This document shows, piece after piece, positions 53,589-62,458 of a DNA stretch of 64,000 bases. A program made the position numbers and the translations under genes. The DNA is taken from NCBI GenBank assembly GCA_958295755.1, contig OY282367.1, positions 1,492,022-1,556,021 of the forward strand, read 5' to 3'. The notes beneath the pieces were generated by a model that worked only from the letters and a program-made list of their open reading frames with translations, had not been told where the DNA came from and ran no database searches. Each line of letters opens with the position of its first letter. Positions within the stretch are counted from its first letter, which is position 1. Origin of the DNA: an uncultured Acidimicrobiales bacterium (GTDB lineage: Bacteria; Actinomycetota; Acidimicrobiia; Acidimicrobiales; Hopanoidiivorantaceae).

Positions 53589-54674
53589 TCAGGCTGCGAA
53601 TTCTTCAACAGCGTCACGGGCTTCTTCATCTAGCATCTGGCGAGGCGGAGACTTCATGAAATACGCAGAGGCTTCATACAGAGGGCCACCTATATTGCGA
53701 TCCAAGCCAACTTTGGCACAGCGGATGGCGTCTATAACCACTCCAGCGGAGTTGGGGCTGTCCCAGACTTCCAGTTTGAGTTCAAGATTCAAGGGAACAT
53801 CGCCGAAGGTGGTGCCTTCCATACGTATGTGGCACCACTTACGATCCCCCAACCAGGGCACATGGTCGGAAGGCCCTACATGCACATCTGAGTTAGTGAG
53901 ACCTTGAGCTAGCTGGCTGGTAACGGCTTGCGTCTTAGAGACTTTCTTCGACTCCAAGCGAGAGCGATCAAGCATATTCAAGAAGTCGGTGTTGCCTCCG
54001 AAGTTGAGCTGATAGGTGCGATCCACTCTCACTCCCCTGTCGGCGAAGAGTCGCACCAAGTTGCGATGCACGATGGTGGCACCCACCTGCGACTTGATGT
54101 CGTCACCGACGATAGGTAGCTTGGCATCTCTGAACCGTTGTGCCCACTCCTCATCGCCTGCAATGAAAACAGGCACACAATTCACAAAAGCACAACCTGC
54201 TTCCAAAGCTCGCTCTGCATACCATCTCGTAGCTTCTTCAGAACCTACAGGTAGATACGACACCAGCACATCGGCCTGCACAGCTTTCAGCTCAGCGGTA
54301 ACATCGCAAACAGGCTCAGCGGATTCTTCAATGACATCGCCTAAGTATGTGCCGAGACCATCCAGAGTCGGGCCGCGCTGGACGATAGTGCCAGATAGTG
54401 GCACCTCAGTGAAACGATATGTGTTGTTCTGACCTGCGAATATTGCCTTAGCCATATCCACTCCGACTTTGTCAGCATCCACATCAAAAGCGGCCACGAA
54501 GTTCACATCGCCGATGTGGTATCCGCCCAAAACAGGATGCATAATGCCAGGCACTTCGGCATCTTCAGGAATACTCCTGTAATACTCCACGCCCTGAATG
54601 AGAGACGAAGCGCAGTTGCCTACGCCGACAACGGCGACATTGATTTGCCTATTTGTAAAAGATTCTTGGCTCAT
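53589..54674 (-). CDS. ino1: Inositol-3-phosphate synthase (actinobacterial type)
   Basis: 361-residue NAD-dependent enzyme converting glucose 6-phosphate to inositol 3-phosphate, the committed step to inositol lipids and mycothiol in actinobacteria. The NAD-binding loop [20 protein letters not shown] is at the start; [19 protein letters not shown] and [20 protein letters not shown] are the active-site blocks. Length fits the short actinobacterial form. A ribosome site AAGGAG lies about 10 bases before the ATG. The leader (54680-54770) is made of GTGTAAGTTTTCCT / GTGTCACTTTCCCT repeats. Confidence 0.94.
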   Translation of the reverse strand: MSQESFTNRQINVAVVGVGNCASSLIQGVEYYRSIPEDAEVPGIMHPVLGGYHIGDVNFVAAFDVDADKVGVDMAKAIFAGQNNTYRFTEVPLSGTIVQRGPTLDGLGTYLGDVIEESAEPVCDVTAELKAVQADVLVSYLPVGSEEATRWYAERALEAGCAFVNCVPVFIAGDEEWAQRFRDAKLPIVGDDIKSQVGATIVHRNLVRLFADRGVRVDRTYQLNFGGNTDFLNMLDRSRLESKKVSKTQAVTSQLAQGLTNSDVHVGPSDHVPWLGDRKWCHIRMEGTTFGDVPLNLELKLEVWDSPNSAGVVIDAIRCAKVGLDRNIGGPLYEASAYFMKSPPRQMLDEEARDAVEEFAA

Positions 54675-54689
54675 GGATCTTGATCTCCT

Positions 54690-54770
54690 TGTGTAAGTTT
54701 TCCTGTGTAAGTTTTCTTGTGTTAGTTTTCCTGTGTCACTTTCCCTGTGTCACTTTCCCCTAGCGGGGAT
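54690..54770. repeat. Tandem repeats of about 15 bp in the leader of ino1
   Basis: Five to six imperfect copies of a TGTGTAAGTTTTCCT-like unit, later copies reading TGTGTCACTTTCCCT. They lie between the ino1 start and the LysR operator, so they are in the presumed 5' untranslated leader. Confidence 0.7.
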
Positions 54771-54848
54771 TCTCTTGAGTTCGCTTTCTATAGTTTTGCC
54801 GATTTCTGCATCAAATATTCAATCAGAGGTTAAAAATATTTTTCTAAT

Positions 54849-54871
54849 AACTATAAGCAATGCTTATAGTT
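54849..54871. promoter_or_regulatory. Palindromic LysR-type operator
   Basis: A perfect inverted repeat with 10-bp arms AACTATAAGC and GCTTATAGTT around a 3-bp spacer AAT. It contains the T-N11-A pattern of LysR-family sites. It lies 15 bp before the LysR start codon, in the usual place for negative autoregulation, and within the region shared with the divergent ino1 gene about 175 bp away. Confidence 0.7.
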
Positions 54872-54885
54872 GATAGACTGCGAGA

Positions 54886-55869
54886 ATGCCAAACACAGCA
54901 ATGCCAGACACAGCAATTTCAAGCGCGGAGATACTGCCAGAAGATGCGACGCAAGCAGAGGCAACACTCCCAGCCCACTCCCCCGCCGCCTCTATCTACC
55001 CTGGTATAGAGTTCCGCACTCGCACTCTGGCTTACATTGACGCCGTCCATCGCTATGAGACATTTTCCGAGGCTTCCGAAGCTTTGCATATTTCTCAACC
55101 TGCCATCTCCCAAGCTTTAGCATCGCTAGAAGAGCAACTCGGTGTGAAGCTCTTTGAATCTCACGGCCGCCGCCGAGTGCTCACCGAAGCAGGCCAGCAA
55201 GTGGCACAATTTGCAGCCGAAGTGCTAGGACGATCTGCCGAGTTGCGCCGTTGGCTTGACTCTTATAATCATGGCACCACCGGCAAGTTGACTGTGGGCA
55301 TGATTGACGCAGCTGTGCTCTATCTTCTAACCAATACTCTGGAAGAGTTCCGCTTGAACTACCCCGATGTAGAGCTCAAGATATTCGTAGGCGACAGCAA
55401 CACTCAGCTTCAAAAACTGCGGGACTTTGAAATAGACCTAGCCTTCATCGTAGAACCATTACCACAGGATCTGATAGGCGAAGAAGTCTCCCAAGAATCG
55501 CTGTTCTTATATGCCCCAAACGAATGGACACCCAACTTTGAAGCAACACCCTGGGCACTCCCACCCGCAGGCTCCCGCACCCGCACCCTCATAGATCAGG
55601 GGCTGGCAAAACTAAGCATCACTCCTAATATCGCCTTAGAATCTCGCAACCCTATTGTCTTGCGCCAGCTGGTAGCCCTAGGTTTCGGTTGCTCAGTCCT
55701 CCCAGAGGCAGTAACCGAAGAACTCCCTCAACTAGTAGCTATGCGGCGAGACCTAGTATGTCGTCGCTCTCTCATGGCAGTCCAACGCCCCACCGCCGCC
55801 CCCGACAACCGAATCAGGGAATTCATGGAATTGGCCAAAGGTAGCACAGGGTTGGGACAAGCAAAATGA
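54886..55869 (+). CDS. LysR family transcriptional regulator
   Basis: 327 residues. The N-terminal winged helix (YIDAVHRYETFSEASEALHI, then SQPAISQALASLEEQLGVKL) is followed by the linker helix and a substrate-binding domain (LTVGMIDAAVLYLLTNTLEE ... ALGFGCSVLPEAVTEEL). About 45 residues before the DNA-binding domain are an unusual low-complexity extension (TAMPDTAISS-type units), so a later start is possible. The palindrome at 54849-54871 is its probable own operator. Effector unknown. It is followed 4 bp later by a membrane protein gene. Confidence 0.88.
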   Translation: MPNTAMPDTAISSAEILPEDATQAEATLPAHSPAASIYPGIEFRTRTLAYIDAVHRYETFSEASEALHISQPAISQALASLEEQLGVKLFESHGRRRVLTEAGQQVAQFAAEVLGRSAELRRWLDSYNHGTTGKLTVGMIDAAVLYLLTNTLEEFRLNYPDVELKIFVGDSNTQLQKLRDFEIDLAFIVEPLPQDLIGEEVSQESLFLYAPNEWTPNFEATPWALPPAGSRTRTLIDQGLAKLSITPNIALESRNPIVLRQLVALGFGCSVLPEAVTEELPQLVAMRRDLVCRRSLMAVQRPTAAPDNRIREFMELAKGSTGLGQAK

Positions 55870-55873
55870 AACT

Positions 55874-56647
55874 ATGAAGTTTGATGTATCCACATTCCTT
55901 TTGCAGTGGGCTGTGGGCGGGTTGGCGTTTCTGTGGGTGACTAGTCGCAGGGCGGTCTTCAGCGTTGGGTATCGCTGGTTGCTTTACGGAGTGTGGGCAA
56001 GCGTAGCGGCTTTGTCTGCAGGGGTAGGGTTTGCGGGAGATACCGTGGTGGTGCGCGATCTTGCAGGGGTTGCGGTGGCGACTGCTGCGGTTGTAGTTGT
56101 GGGGATTTCTGTTCGCGATACTCATCGCCAAGCAGGTGGCGAAAAAGACAGGGGGGGCAAAAAAGCCAACTCTGCTAGCTCAGGGAAGTTGCTGGATATT
56201 TGGGCACCTCTTTTTGGTTTGGTCGGGCTGGTTGCGGCTGGGTTTGAGGCGGAGGGATCGGTTGCTCTGGCAGTGGTTCGGGTGATTGTGGGGGCGTTGT
56301 TCTTGGGCGCAGTTACCGACACGATGCTCTTGGGGCACTGGTATTTGGTGCAGCCTGGCATGTCGCGAGCTCCGTTGCTTGAGCTGATTGCTTGGGGTGG
56401 GGTGCTTTGCTTGGCGGATATGGCAGTTTGGCTGTTGCCTACGGGGTTGCTGTCGGCTGGAAGTGACAGTCTGCTGGCTTGGTTCTGGCTGGTGTGTGCG
56501 GCGGCAACTGCGGGGTTATTGGCGGTTACACGCTTGGCGTTGAGGGAGCCGCGATACTCAGCAGTGATGGCGGCAACTGGGTTGTCTTATCTAGCGGTTA
56601 TGACAGCTATCGCTATGGAACTAGTGGCGGGTGCTGCGGTTTTTTAA
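55874..56647 (+). CDS. Hypothetical integral membrane protein (about 7-8 helices)
   Basis: 257 residues, mostly hydrophobic helices, with a short basic loop (DTHRQAGGEKDRGGKKANSA) in the first third. A TMLLGHWYLVQPGMSRAPLL segment is conserved-looking and resembles loops in other actinobacterial membrane proteins, but I cannot assign a family. Base use is unusual: the coding strand is rich in G runs, unlike its C-rich plus-strand neighbours. Its stop overlaps the convergent LipB-LipA gene by 4 bases. It probably shares a transcript with the LysR gene. Confidence 0.7.
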   Translation: MKFDVSTFLLQWAVGGLAFLWVTSRRAVFSVGYRWLLYGVWASVAALSAGVGFAGDTVVVRDLAGVAVATAAVVVVGISVRDTHRQAGGEKDRGGKKANSASSGKLLDIWAPLFGLVGLVAAGFEAEGSVALAVVRVIVGALFLGAVTDTMLLGHWYLVQPGMSRAPLLELIAWGGVLCLADMAVWLLPTGLLSAGSDSLLAWFWLVCAAATAGLLAVTRLALREPRYSAVMAATGLSYLAVMTAIAMELVAGAAVF

Positions 56648-58278
56648 GCTCTAGGTCTATGAAGCTGAGACGCGTGATAACTAGATCGCACCAACGGCCC
56701 TGCTTCTACATGAGCAATCCCCATCTCCTCGCCAGCCTTCGCCAGCTCTGCAAACTCTTCAGGATGCCACCAGCGCATCACCGGCAAATGCTTTACACTA
56801 GGGCGCAAATATTGCCCCAAAGTCACGATGTCGGTACCGACTGCGGCGAGGTCAGCCAAAGCTTCAAGCACTTCGTCTTTAGTTTCCCCCAGCCCCACCA
56901 TCACCGATGATTTCGTAGTCAAGCCAGCGTCTTTTGCTTGTGCCAACACAGCCAAGCTCCTTGCGTAGCTGGCTTGAGGGCGCACCATCCGCTGCAGACG
57001 AAGCACTGTCTCCAAGTTGTGGTTCAGCACTTCCGGCTGCTCGGCAAAGACCGCGTCTAACGCCTCAGGGTTGCCTTTGAAGTCGGGAATGAGCACCTCC
57101 ACCGCCACATCTGGGCAGGTGCGGCGCAGCTCGCGCATACATAAAACAAACTGCTCCGCACCGCCGTCTGGTAGATCGTCGCGTGCCACAGCAGTGATTA
57201 CCGCATATTCCAAGCCCATCTTCCTCACAGCATGGGCCAGTCGGTCTGGCTCGTCTGGGTCGGCAGCTAAAGGTTTGCGGGTATCCACTAAGCAGAAACC
57301 ACAGGCTCGTGTGCATCTGTCGCCGTTGATCATAAAGGTAGCCGTGCCAGCATTCCAACATTCTGAAATGTTCGGACAGCCAGCCTCTTCGCAAACTGTC
57401 GTGAGCGACAGAGATGACATGACTTCTTTGATACGCCAATAGCCCTCTCCGTCAGCTGTGCTATCTCTAAGACTGTCGGCAAGCTGAGCACGTAGCCAAG
57501 AAGGTTTTCTCTCGCGAATACTCAGCGATGCTGCTGTTTCTCTTGCGCCATTGGTTGGGTTTTTGATGTTTGGGCTTCTGCTATCTGCTCCCGAAGCCGC
57601 CATATCCCAGCCTGCAGCCCCCCAAAGCTGGCCTGCTCTCTCTGCCACACACTCTGCCACCTCGCTCACCGTTACATCCAGCCCTTCAGCTTCAAGAGAT
57701 GTGACGCTGAAATCCTTTATCCCACAAGGCACTATCTTTTTGAACCAAGACAAGTCTGTGCTCACATTCAATGCGAAGCCATGCATCGTGCGCCCTCTGC
57801 TCAAACGAACGCCTACTGCTGCAATCTTGGCGGGCTGGGGCGAATCGGGCCGAACCCACACGCCCCGATAACGTTCCAAGCGGCCCACATCGGCCATCCC
57901 CAACTCTTCCAGCACATCTATGAGTAGCTGCTCCACCGAGTGCACATAGGCAGCGGTATTGATCATGCCTCCAGCGGCAACCTCAGCCTGCTCCCGCCGA
58001 GATACCAGCGACAAAATCGGATATCCCACCACCTGCCCCGGCCCGTGATAGGTGATGTCGCCACCTCTATCCACCCTCAGCACAGGCACCTCCGGCTCAC
58101 CCAGCAAATTACTTTCATCGCCGTTAGGGCCGAGCGTAAAGACATGCGGATGCTCCAAAAGCAATAAATGATTGTCGGAGCTGCGCGAGAAAAGCCCTCG
58201 CTGCAGTGCCCAAGCATCTTGATAAGCAACTCGCCCCAACCATCGAACATGTAGCGGTCGCTCAGCTACAGCTACCAT
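56644..58278 (-). CDS. lipB-lipA: LipB-LipA fusion: octanoyltransferase joined to lipoyl synthase
   Basis: 544 residues from ATG 58278, which shares a base with the E2 stop (TGATG). Residues about 1-225 are LipB: RGGDITYHGPGQVVGYPILS, AKIAAVGVRLSRGRTMHGFA (catalytic Lys) and IVPCGIKDFSVTSL (catalytic Cys). A linker of about 35 residues follows. Residues about 260-544 are LipA: the first cluster motif C-x4-C-x5-C (CEEAGCPNISEC), the radical-SAM C-x3-C-x2-C (CTRACGFC) and the terminal RSSYHA. LipB attaches octanoate to carrier lysines and LipA inserts two sulfurs. Separate genes are the norm; here one polypeptide does both. The target E2 is the next gene upstream. Confidence 0.93.
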   Translation of the reverse strand: MVAVAERPLHVRWLGRVAYQDAWALQRGLFSRSSDNHLLLLEHPHVFTLGPNGDESNLLGEPEVPVLRVDRGGDITYHGPGQVVGYPILSLVSRREQAEVAAGGMINTAAYVHSVEQLLIDVLEELGMADVGRLERYRGVWVRPDSPQPAKIAAVGVRLSRGRTMHGFALNVSTDLSWFKKIVPCGIKDFSVTSLEAEGLDVTVSEVAECVAERAGQLWGAAGWDMAASGADSRSPNIKNPTNGARETAASLSIRERKPSWLRAQLADSLRDSTADGEGYWRIKEVMSSLSLTTVCEEAGCPNISECWNAGTATFMINGDRCTRACGFCLVDTRKPLAADPDEPDRLAHAVRKMGLEYAVITAVARDDLPDGGAEQFVLCMRELRRTCPDVAVEVLIPDFKGNPEALDAVFAEQPEVLNHNLETVLRLQRMVRPQASYARSLAVLAQAKDAGLTTKSSVMVGLGETKDEVLEALADLAAVGTDIVTLGQYLRPSVKHLPVMRWWHPEEFAELAKAGEEMGIAHVEAGPLVRSSYHASQLHRPRA

Positions 58279-59777
58279 CAAGCCAGCTCAGCTTCCCAGT
58301 CTCGCGTCTCTATGATGCGGCGCAACTCGTCTAAGAAAGCAGCCACATAAGCCCCGTCAAATGCCCGATGATCCCACGCCAGAGCAAGTACCCCCACAGA
58401 GTGAATAGCAATCGACTCGCCCCCGTAGCCATCAGCCACCACCACAGGCTTACGCTTGATGCCGTCTGTAGAAAGAATCGCCACCTGCGGCTGGTTGATG
58501 ATGGGGAACTGCATCATGGTGCCCCACTGCCCAGGGTTCGTGATGGTGAAGGTGCCACCTGCCACTTCTTCAGGGCGCAACTGCTTGCCTCTGGCCCGCT
58601 TCGCCAAATCCACAACTTGGCGGGCAATGGCTCGTAGGCGCAAGTTCTCAGCCCCATGCACCACTGGCGCGATCAAACCTTGAAAGTCTAAGTCGACTGC
58701 CACAGCTAAGTTCACGCTGTGATGGACAACTAACTCTTCGTCGGTAACGGTGGCATTGATGTGGGGATAGTCGTCCAAAGCATCACAAACCGCTCGGGCA
58801 ATGAACGGCAAATAAGTGAGGCTGAAGCCTTCTTCGGCTTTCCACTCGTCTTTGTGGGCACGGCGAGCTTTCTCCACTTCTTCAAAATCCACTTCCACTG
58901 CCGTGAGCACATGGGGAGAAGTCGCTTTGGAACGCACCATATGCTCAGCCGTAGCTTTGCGAATACGACTTAGCGCAATAGTTTCTGTTCCTGACGAACT
59001 TGAGGCCGAGAAACTAGCTGAGGGAGAATTCGCTGTGGGGGAACTTACTGCGGGGGAACTTGATTTCTCAGAATCTGAGACATCGCTTGTAGCTGGCGAC
59101 GCACGGCCTGTGAATGAAATAGTGGCAGTTTTCTTAGCAGTGCCAGAGTTTGTTTTCGCTGAACTTGTTTTCGCTACCGCTACCTCAGCATCCTTGCGGG
59201 TGATGCGCCCTTTTGGTCCGCTACCAGTGATGCTGGCAGGGTCTATGTTGTTCTTATGCAGCAGACGCCGCACCACTGGCGACATTCGCTGGTTTACGGG
59301 ATCTGCTTCAGCAACATCAGATTGCCCGATACTAGATTTGGTAGCCTCAGATTGCGTAGTGTCAGGCTGTGTAGTTTCAGATTGTATAGTTTCAGGCTGA
59401 ACGGCTTCAGATTGTCCTGTATCAGGCTGTGCAACTTCAGACTGGGCGGCTTCAGGTTTGGGAGAGTAAGCAGAAGTGGTGTCGGTAAATGCTTCAGAAA
59501 TTTCTGGCTTGACAGAATGAGACGCCGAAGATTCTGCCGTGTCCGATGTTTGCATCTGCGCCAGCACAGTGCCTACCTCAACCGTTTCACCTTCTGGCAC
59601 AAGAATCTCCGATACCACTCCAGCCACAGACGCAGACACTTCTGTGTCTACTTTGTCGGTTGAAACCTCATAGAGCGGTTCGTCAAGTGCCACAGCTTCG
59701 CCAGGCTGTTTGAACCAACGGGTGATGGTTCCTTCGGTGACCGTCTCACCTAGCTGTGGTAGCAGAATTTCTGTCAT
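58278..59777 (-). CDS. sucB: 2-oxoacid dehydrogenase E2 (dihydrolipoyl acyltransferase, probably succinyltransferase)
   Basis: 499 residues. One lipoyl domain at the N-terminus has the modified Lys in STDKVDTEVSASV. A linker follows with about eight QSE(V/A/T)-QPDT-type repeats. The E3-binding domain is MSPVVRRLLHKNNIDPASI with GPKGRITRKDAEVAV. The catalytic domain has HRAFDGAYVAAFLDELRRI (catalytic His and Asp). The best fit is the actinobacterial SucB/DlaT-type E2 serving pyruvate or 2-oxoglutarate dehydrogenase. The E1 is not in this window. It shares one base with lipB-lipA. Confidence 0.88.
   Translation of the reverse strand: MTEILLPQLGETVTEGTITRWFKQPGEAVALDEPLYEVSTDKVDTEVSASVAGVVSEILVPEGETVEVGTVLAQMQTSDTAESSASHSVKPEISEAFTDTTSAYSPKPEAAQSEVAQPDTGQSEAVQPETIQSETTQPDTTQSEATKSSIGQSDVAEADPVNQRMSPVVRRLLHKNNIDPASITGSGPKGRITRKDAEVAVAKTSSAKTNSGTAKKTATISFTGRASPATSDVSDSEKSSSPAVSSPTANSPSASFSASSSSGTETIALSRIRKATAEHMVRSKATSPHVLTAVEVDFEEVEKARRAHKDEWKAEEGFSLTYLPFIARAVCDALDDYPHINATVTDEELVVHHSVNLAVAVDLDFQGLIAPVVHGAENLRLRAIARQVVDLAKRARGKQLRPEEVAGGTFTITNPGQWGTMMQFPIINQPQVAILSTDGIKRKPVVVADGYGGESIAIHSVGVLALAWDHRAFDGAYVAAFLDELRRIIETRDWEAELA
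59330..59460. repeat. Tandem repeats in the E2 linker
   Basis: About eight imperfect 15-bp units such as TTCAGATTGT(A/C) and TTCAGGCTGAAC encode the alternating QSE/QPD linker between the lipoyl and E3-binding domains. E2 linkers are flexible in general, but here they are built from recent tandem repeats. Confidence 0.7.
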
Positions 59778-59814
59778 CTCTAATCTTTTACGTTTCTGTT
59801 TGTGCTTGTCTTAT

Positions 59815-59855
59815 CTCTAGCTTTGGATCTCTAGCTTTGGTTCTCTAGCTGTCGG
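59815..59855. repeat. Short tandem repeat between lpdA and the E2 gene
   Basis: TCTCTAGCTTTGGAT / TCTCTAGCTTTGGTT / TCTCTAGCTG form about three tandem units of 14-15 bp in the intergenic region. Confidence 0.7.
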
Positions 59856-59862
59856 TAGTTAA

Positions 59863-61308
59863 CTATCCATGTAGTGGTCGCCCCGTGAGCGAAAGCATGG
59901 CTTCGCCATAAAGCTCGCTCAAAGTCGGGTGCGGCTGAATTAGGTTAGCCACATCGCCCACTTCAGCTTCCCAACTGACTGTGAGATAAGCCTGGCCCAG
60001 CAACTCCGTAGCCCAAGGCCCCACGATATGGACACCTAATACTTGCCCTGCTGAGCCGTCTGATTTCTTCTCAGCCACGACCTTCACGAACCCTTCAGTT
60101 TCACCAATTATCATCGCTCTGCTATTGGCCCCGAACCTATTTGTGGAGGTTACAACCTCATAACCCGCGTCAATAGCAGCTGGCTCAGTCAAACCGGCGA
60201 AAGCCACTTCAGGGCGGGTGTAAATGCCCCAAGGTACTTGACCGTAGTTGATCGGCTCTGGCGACTCGCCCAGCATGTCGCCCACAACTAACATCCCTTC
60301 GGCAAAGCCCACATGAGCTAGCTGCGGTGTAGCCACGAGGTCACCTACTGCGTAGATTCCCGCCACGCTAGTGCGGCAAAACTCGTCCACCTCCACATAG
60401 CCACTCTTGTCAATCGCCACTCCAGCTTTTTCAGCAGCCAAAGATTCCGACAAAGGACGGCGACCGATAGCGACTATTACACAGCTTGCTTCCATAGGCT
60501 CCGAGCCTTCAAGCATCACTCGCACTCCGCTGTCAGTTCGTTCACAACCAGTTACTGACATGCCTGTCTGCACAGCTATCTTGCGCTTTTTGAACGACCT
60601 TGCCATAAGTTTGCTAACATCTGGGTCGGCACCTGGCAAAAGCTGTGGCAAGGTTTCTAGCAAGGTAACCTGCGTGCCGAAATCGCCAAGCAGCGAAGCG
60701 AATTCGCAGCCGATAGCACCGCCACCGATGATGATCGCTGATTGAGGTGCTTTCTTGATTGAAAGCAGATGGTCAGAGTTGATGACCGATTTGGCGTCAT
60801 ACTCAAAGCCTGGCAGTGGCAATGTCCGTGGCACAGAGCCGCTGGCCAGCACAACATTGGAAGCCGTCAAGGTTTCTGTCTCAATTCCAGCTGAAATACG
60901 CACTTGGTGAAGTTTTTGAGAATTGCCGTTTGATGAGCTACTCTCTCCGTCGCTATCACCGCCAACTAGCTGTCCCACTCCCGAATACACAGAAACATTG
61001 CGATGTTTCAGCATCCCTTCTACGCCTTTGGTGAGCTTGTCTATGATGGCTTGCTTGCGTTGTTGCGCCACTGCCATATCAAGTGCAGTATCTGAGGTCG
61101 CCACACCGAACTCCGCCGCTTCGCTCACTGTGCGATACACATTCGCTGTTTCCAAAAGTTCTTTGGCGGGGATGCAACCTACATGCAGACAGGTTCCCCC
61201 GAGCTTGCTCTTTTCTACGAGGCCAACATTCATACCTGCTGCCGCTGCGTAAAGGGCAGTGGCATATCCCCCGGGGCCGCCTCCGATGACTACCAGATCA
61301 TGTTCCAC
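59863..61308 (-). CDS. lpdA: Dihydrolipoamide dehydrogenase (E3)
   Basis: 481-residue flavoprotein that reoxidises dihydrolipoamide with NAD. FAD-binding start LVVIGGGPGGYATALYAAAA, redox disulfide GGTCLHVGCIPAKELLETA, NAD-binding SAIIIGGGAIGCEFASLLGD, and the C-terminal active-site HPHPTLSEL. GTG 61308 is the start. It precedes the E2 gene by 85 bp, an interval that holds a repeated CTAGCTTTGGATCT unit (59815-59855). Confidence 0.95.
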   Translation of the reverse strand: MEHDLVVIGGGPGGYATALYAAAAGMNVGLVEKSKLGGTCLHVGCIPAKELLETANVYRTVSEAAEFGVATSDTALDMAVAQQRKQAIIDKLTKGVEGMLKHRNVSVYSGVGQLVGGDSDGESSSSNGNSQKLHQVRISAGIETETLTASNVVLASGSVPRTLPLPGFEYDAKSVINSDHLLSIKKAPQSAIIIGGGAIGCEFASLLGDFGTQVTLLETLPQLLPGADPDVSKLMARSFKKRKIAVQTGMSVTGCERTDSGVRVMLEGSEPMEASCVIVAIGRRPLSESLAAEKAGVAIDKSGYVEVDEFCRTSVAGIYAVGDLVATPQLAHVGFAEGMLVVGDMLGESPEPINYGQVPWGIYTRPEVAFAGLTEPAAIDAGYEVVTSTNRFGANSRAMIIGETEGFVKVVAEKKSDGSAGQVLGVHIVGPWATELLGQAYLTVSWEAEVGDVANLIQPHPTLSELYGEAMLSLTGRPLHG

Positions 61309-61337
61309 TAGATTTCAGCCTATTTTGCTGTGCGGGT

Positions 61338-62060
61338 TTAACCGTGCTTGCGGGCAATTTCACGAGGAGGGGTAACTACGCCTGTCCAGAAGGAGCCGAA
61401 ATCTCCGTAAAGGGCTGAGCCTTCGTCATAGCGGAGTGTATAGACGACTTCCTTGAGGTCGTCAGGCGTCTGGCAGAAGAGTGTAACGCCCCATTCGTAG
61501 TCGTCAATGCCTGTGGAGCCTGTCACCACTTGAAGCACTCGCCCGCTGAACTTGCGCCCTGACGCGCCGTGTTCGTACATAAGCTCTTTGCGTTTCTCAT
61601 AGGGCAACCTGAACCAGTTATGTGTGGAACCTCTGCGCTTTGACATCGGATAGAAGCACCACGCAGGCTTATCTTCTGGCGGGAGTTGCGGATAAAGCCG
61701 GGCTTGGCGCATCTCTTCTGGCACCCCTGCGGCGTATTCAGATATTTCCGTGAGCGACACATAAGAGCTAGCCCACTGCAATCCGCAGGCTGTCAGCTCA
61801 GTTTGAATTTCACGCAACCGCCTAAAGTCTGCATCTAAAATCATGAATCCCAAGTCAGCCTTGTGCCCCAGAATCTCCACTGTGATGATTTGTGTGTCGA
61901 TTTGAGCACCATTGGGATTCACATCTACACCAGATGACCCATCCCACTTCTCAACGACTTCTGCCATAGCCTCAGCATCAAACCCTTCAACTACCTTCCC
62001 AAACAGATGCAACACACCTAATCCCAGTGTTGGAGTAACTGGTTTTGAGCCTTCTTTCAT
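61338..62060 (-). CDS. hemQ: HemQ, coproheme decarboxylase (chlorite dismutase-like)
   Basis: 240 residues. It converts coproheme to haem b, the last step of the coproporphyrin pathway. FYPMSKRRG, NWFRLPYEKRKELMYEHGAS, VVTGSTGIDDYEWGVTLF and RYDEGSALYGDFGSFWTGV match HemQ. The ATG is preceded immediately by AAGGA. The partner step, ferrochelatase, is at 36805-38001. It lies 29 bp after lpdA on the same strand; the two could be co-transcribed. Confidence 0.92.
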   Translation of the reverse strand: MKEGSKPVTPTLGLGVLHLFGKVVEGFDAEAMAEVVEKWDGSSGVDVNPNGAQIDTQIITVEILGHKADLGFMILDADFRRLREIQTELTACGLQWASSYVSLTEISEYAAGVPEEMRQARLYPQLPPEDKPAWCFYPMSKRRGSTHNWFRLPYEKRKELMYEHGASGRKFSGRVLQVVTGSTGIDDYEWGVTLFCQTPDDLKEVVYTLRYDEGSALYGDFGSFWTGVVTPPREIARKHG

Positions 62061-62115
62061 TCCTTAAGGCTATGAAACTTTTTTGATTGCAGCCCTCATA
62101 ACTATAATTGACACC

Positions 62116-62436
62116 ATGGCAACATTGCTGGCACAGGCAACAGCTGAATGGTACGACGGATGGCAGTTGGCCGTCGCTACTTCTGGTGTAGTGATCTTGC
62201 TAGTGGGATGGCTCCACAGAATTCTGAAAGCCGACATCAACAGGATAGATCACAAGCTTGACGATTTGAAAGACATCATTCTTAAAGACGCATTAGAACG
62301 AGCGCGCATGCAACCAGCACAACCCTTTGTGGTACAACAACCCGCCACTAGTCCATCTCCTCGGGCGCAAACGTCAGATTTAGGCTTCGCAGCTCCTACA
62401 GCTCAACTTAGCGAGAAGACTGAAACAACAAGCTAG
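62116..62436 (+). CDS. Small membrane-anchored hypothetical protein
   Basis: 106 residues from ATG 62116; the frame extends to a TTG at 62083. One transmembrane helix (LAVATSGVVILLVGWLHRIL) is followed by a short helical segment (NRIDHKLDDLKDIILKDALE) and a Pro/Gln-rich tail. It is divergent from hemQ and convergent with the PhyH gene. No family recognised. Confidence 0.6.
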   Translation: MATLLAQATAEWYDGWQLAVATSGVVILLVGWLHRILKADINRIDHKLDDLKDIILKDALERARMQPAQPFVVQQPATSPSPRAQTSDLGFAAPTAQLSEKTETTS

Positions 62437-62458
62437 ACACAGGCATTAGACCTGTGTG

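Noticed and set aside
58816..59400. 194-residue plus-strand open frame opposite the E2 gene
   Set aside because: It mirrors the repeat-rich linker and catalytic domain of E2 and is not a gene.
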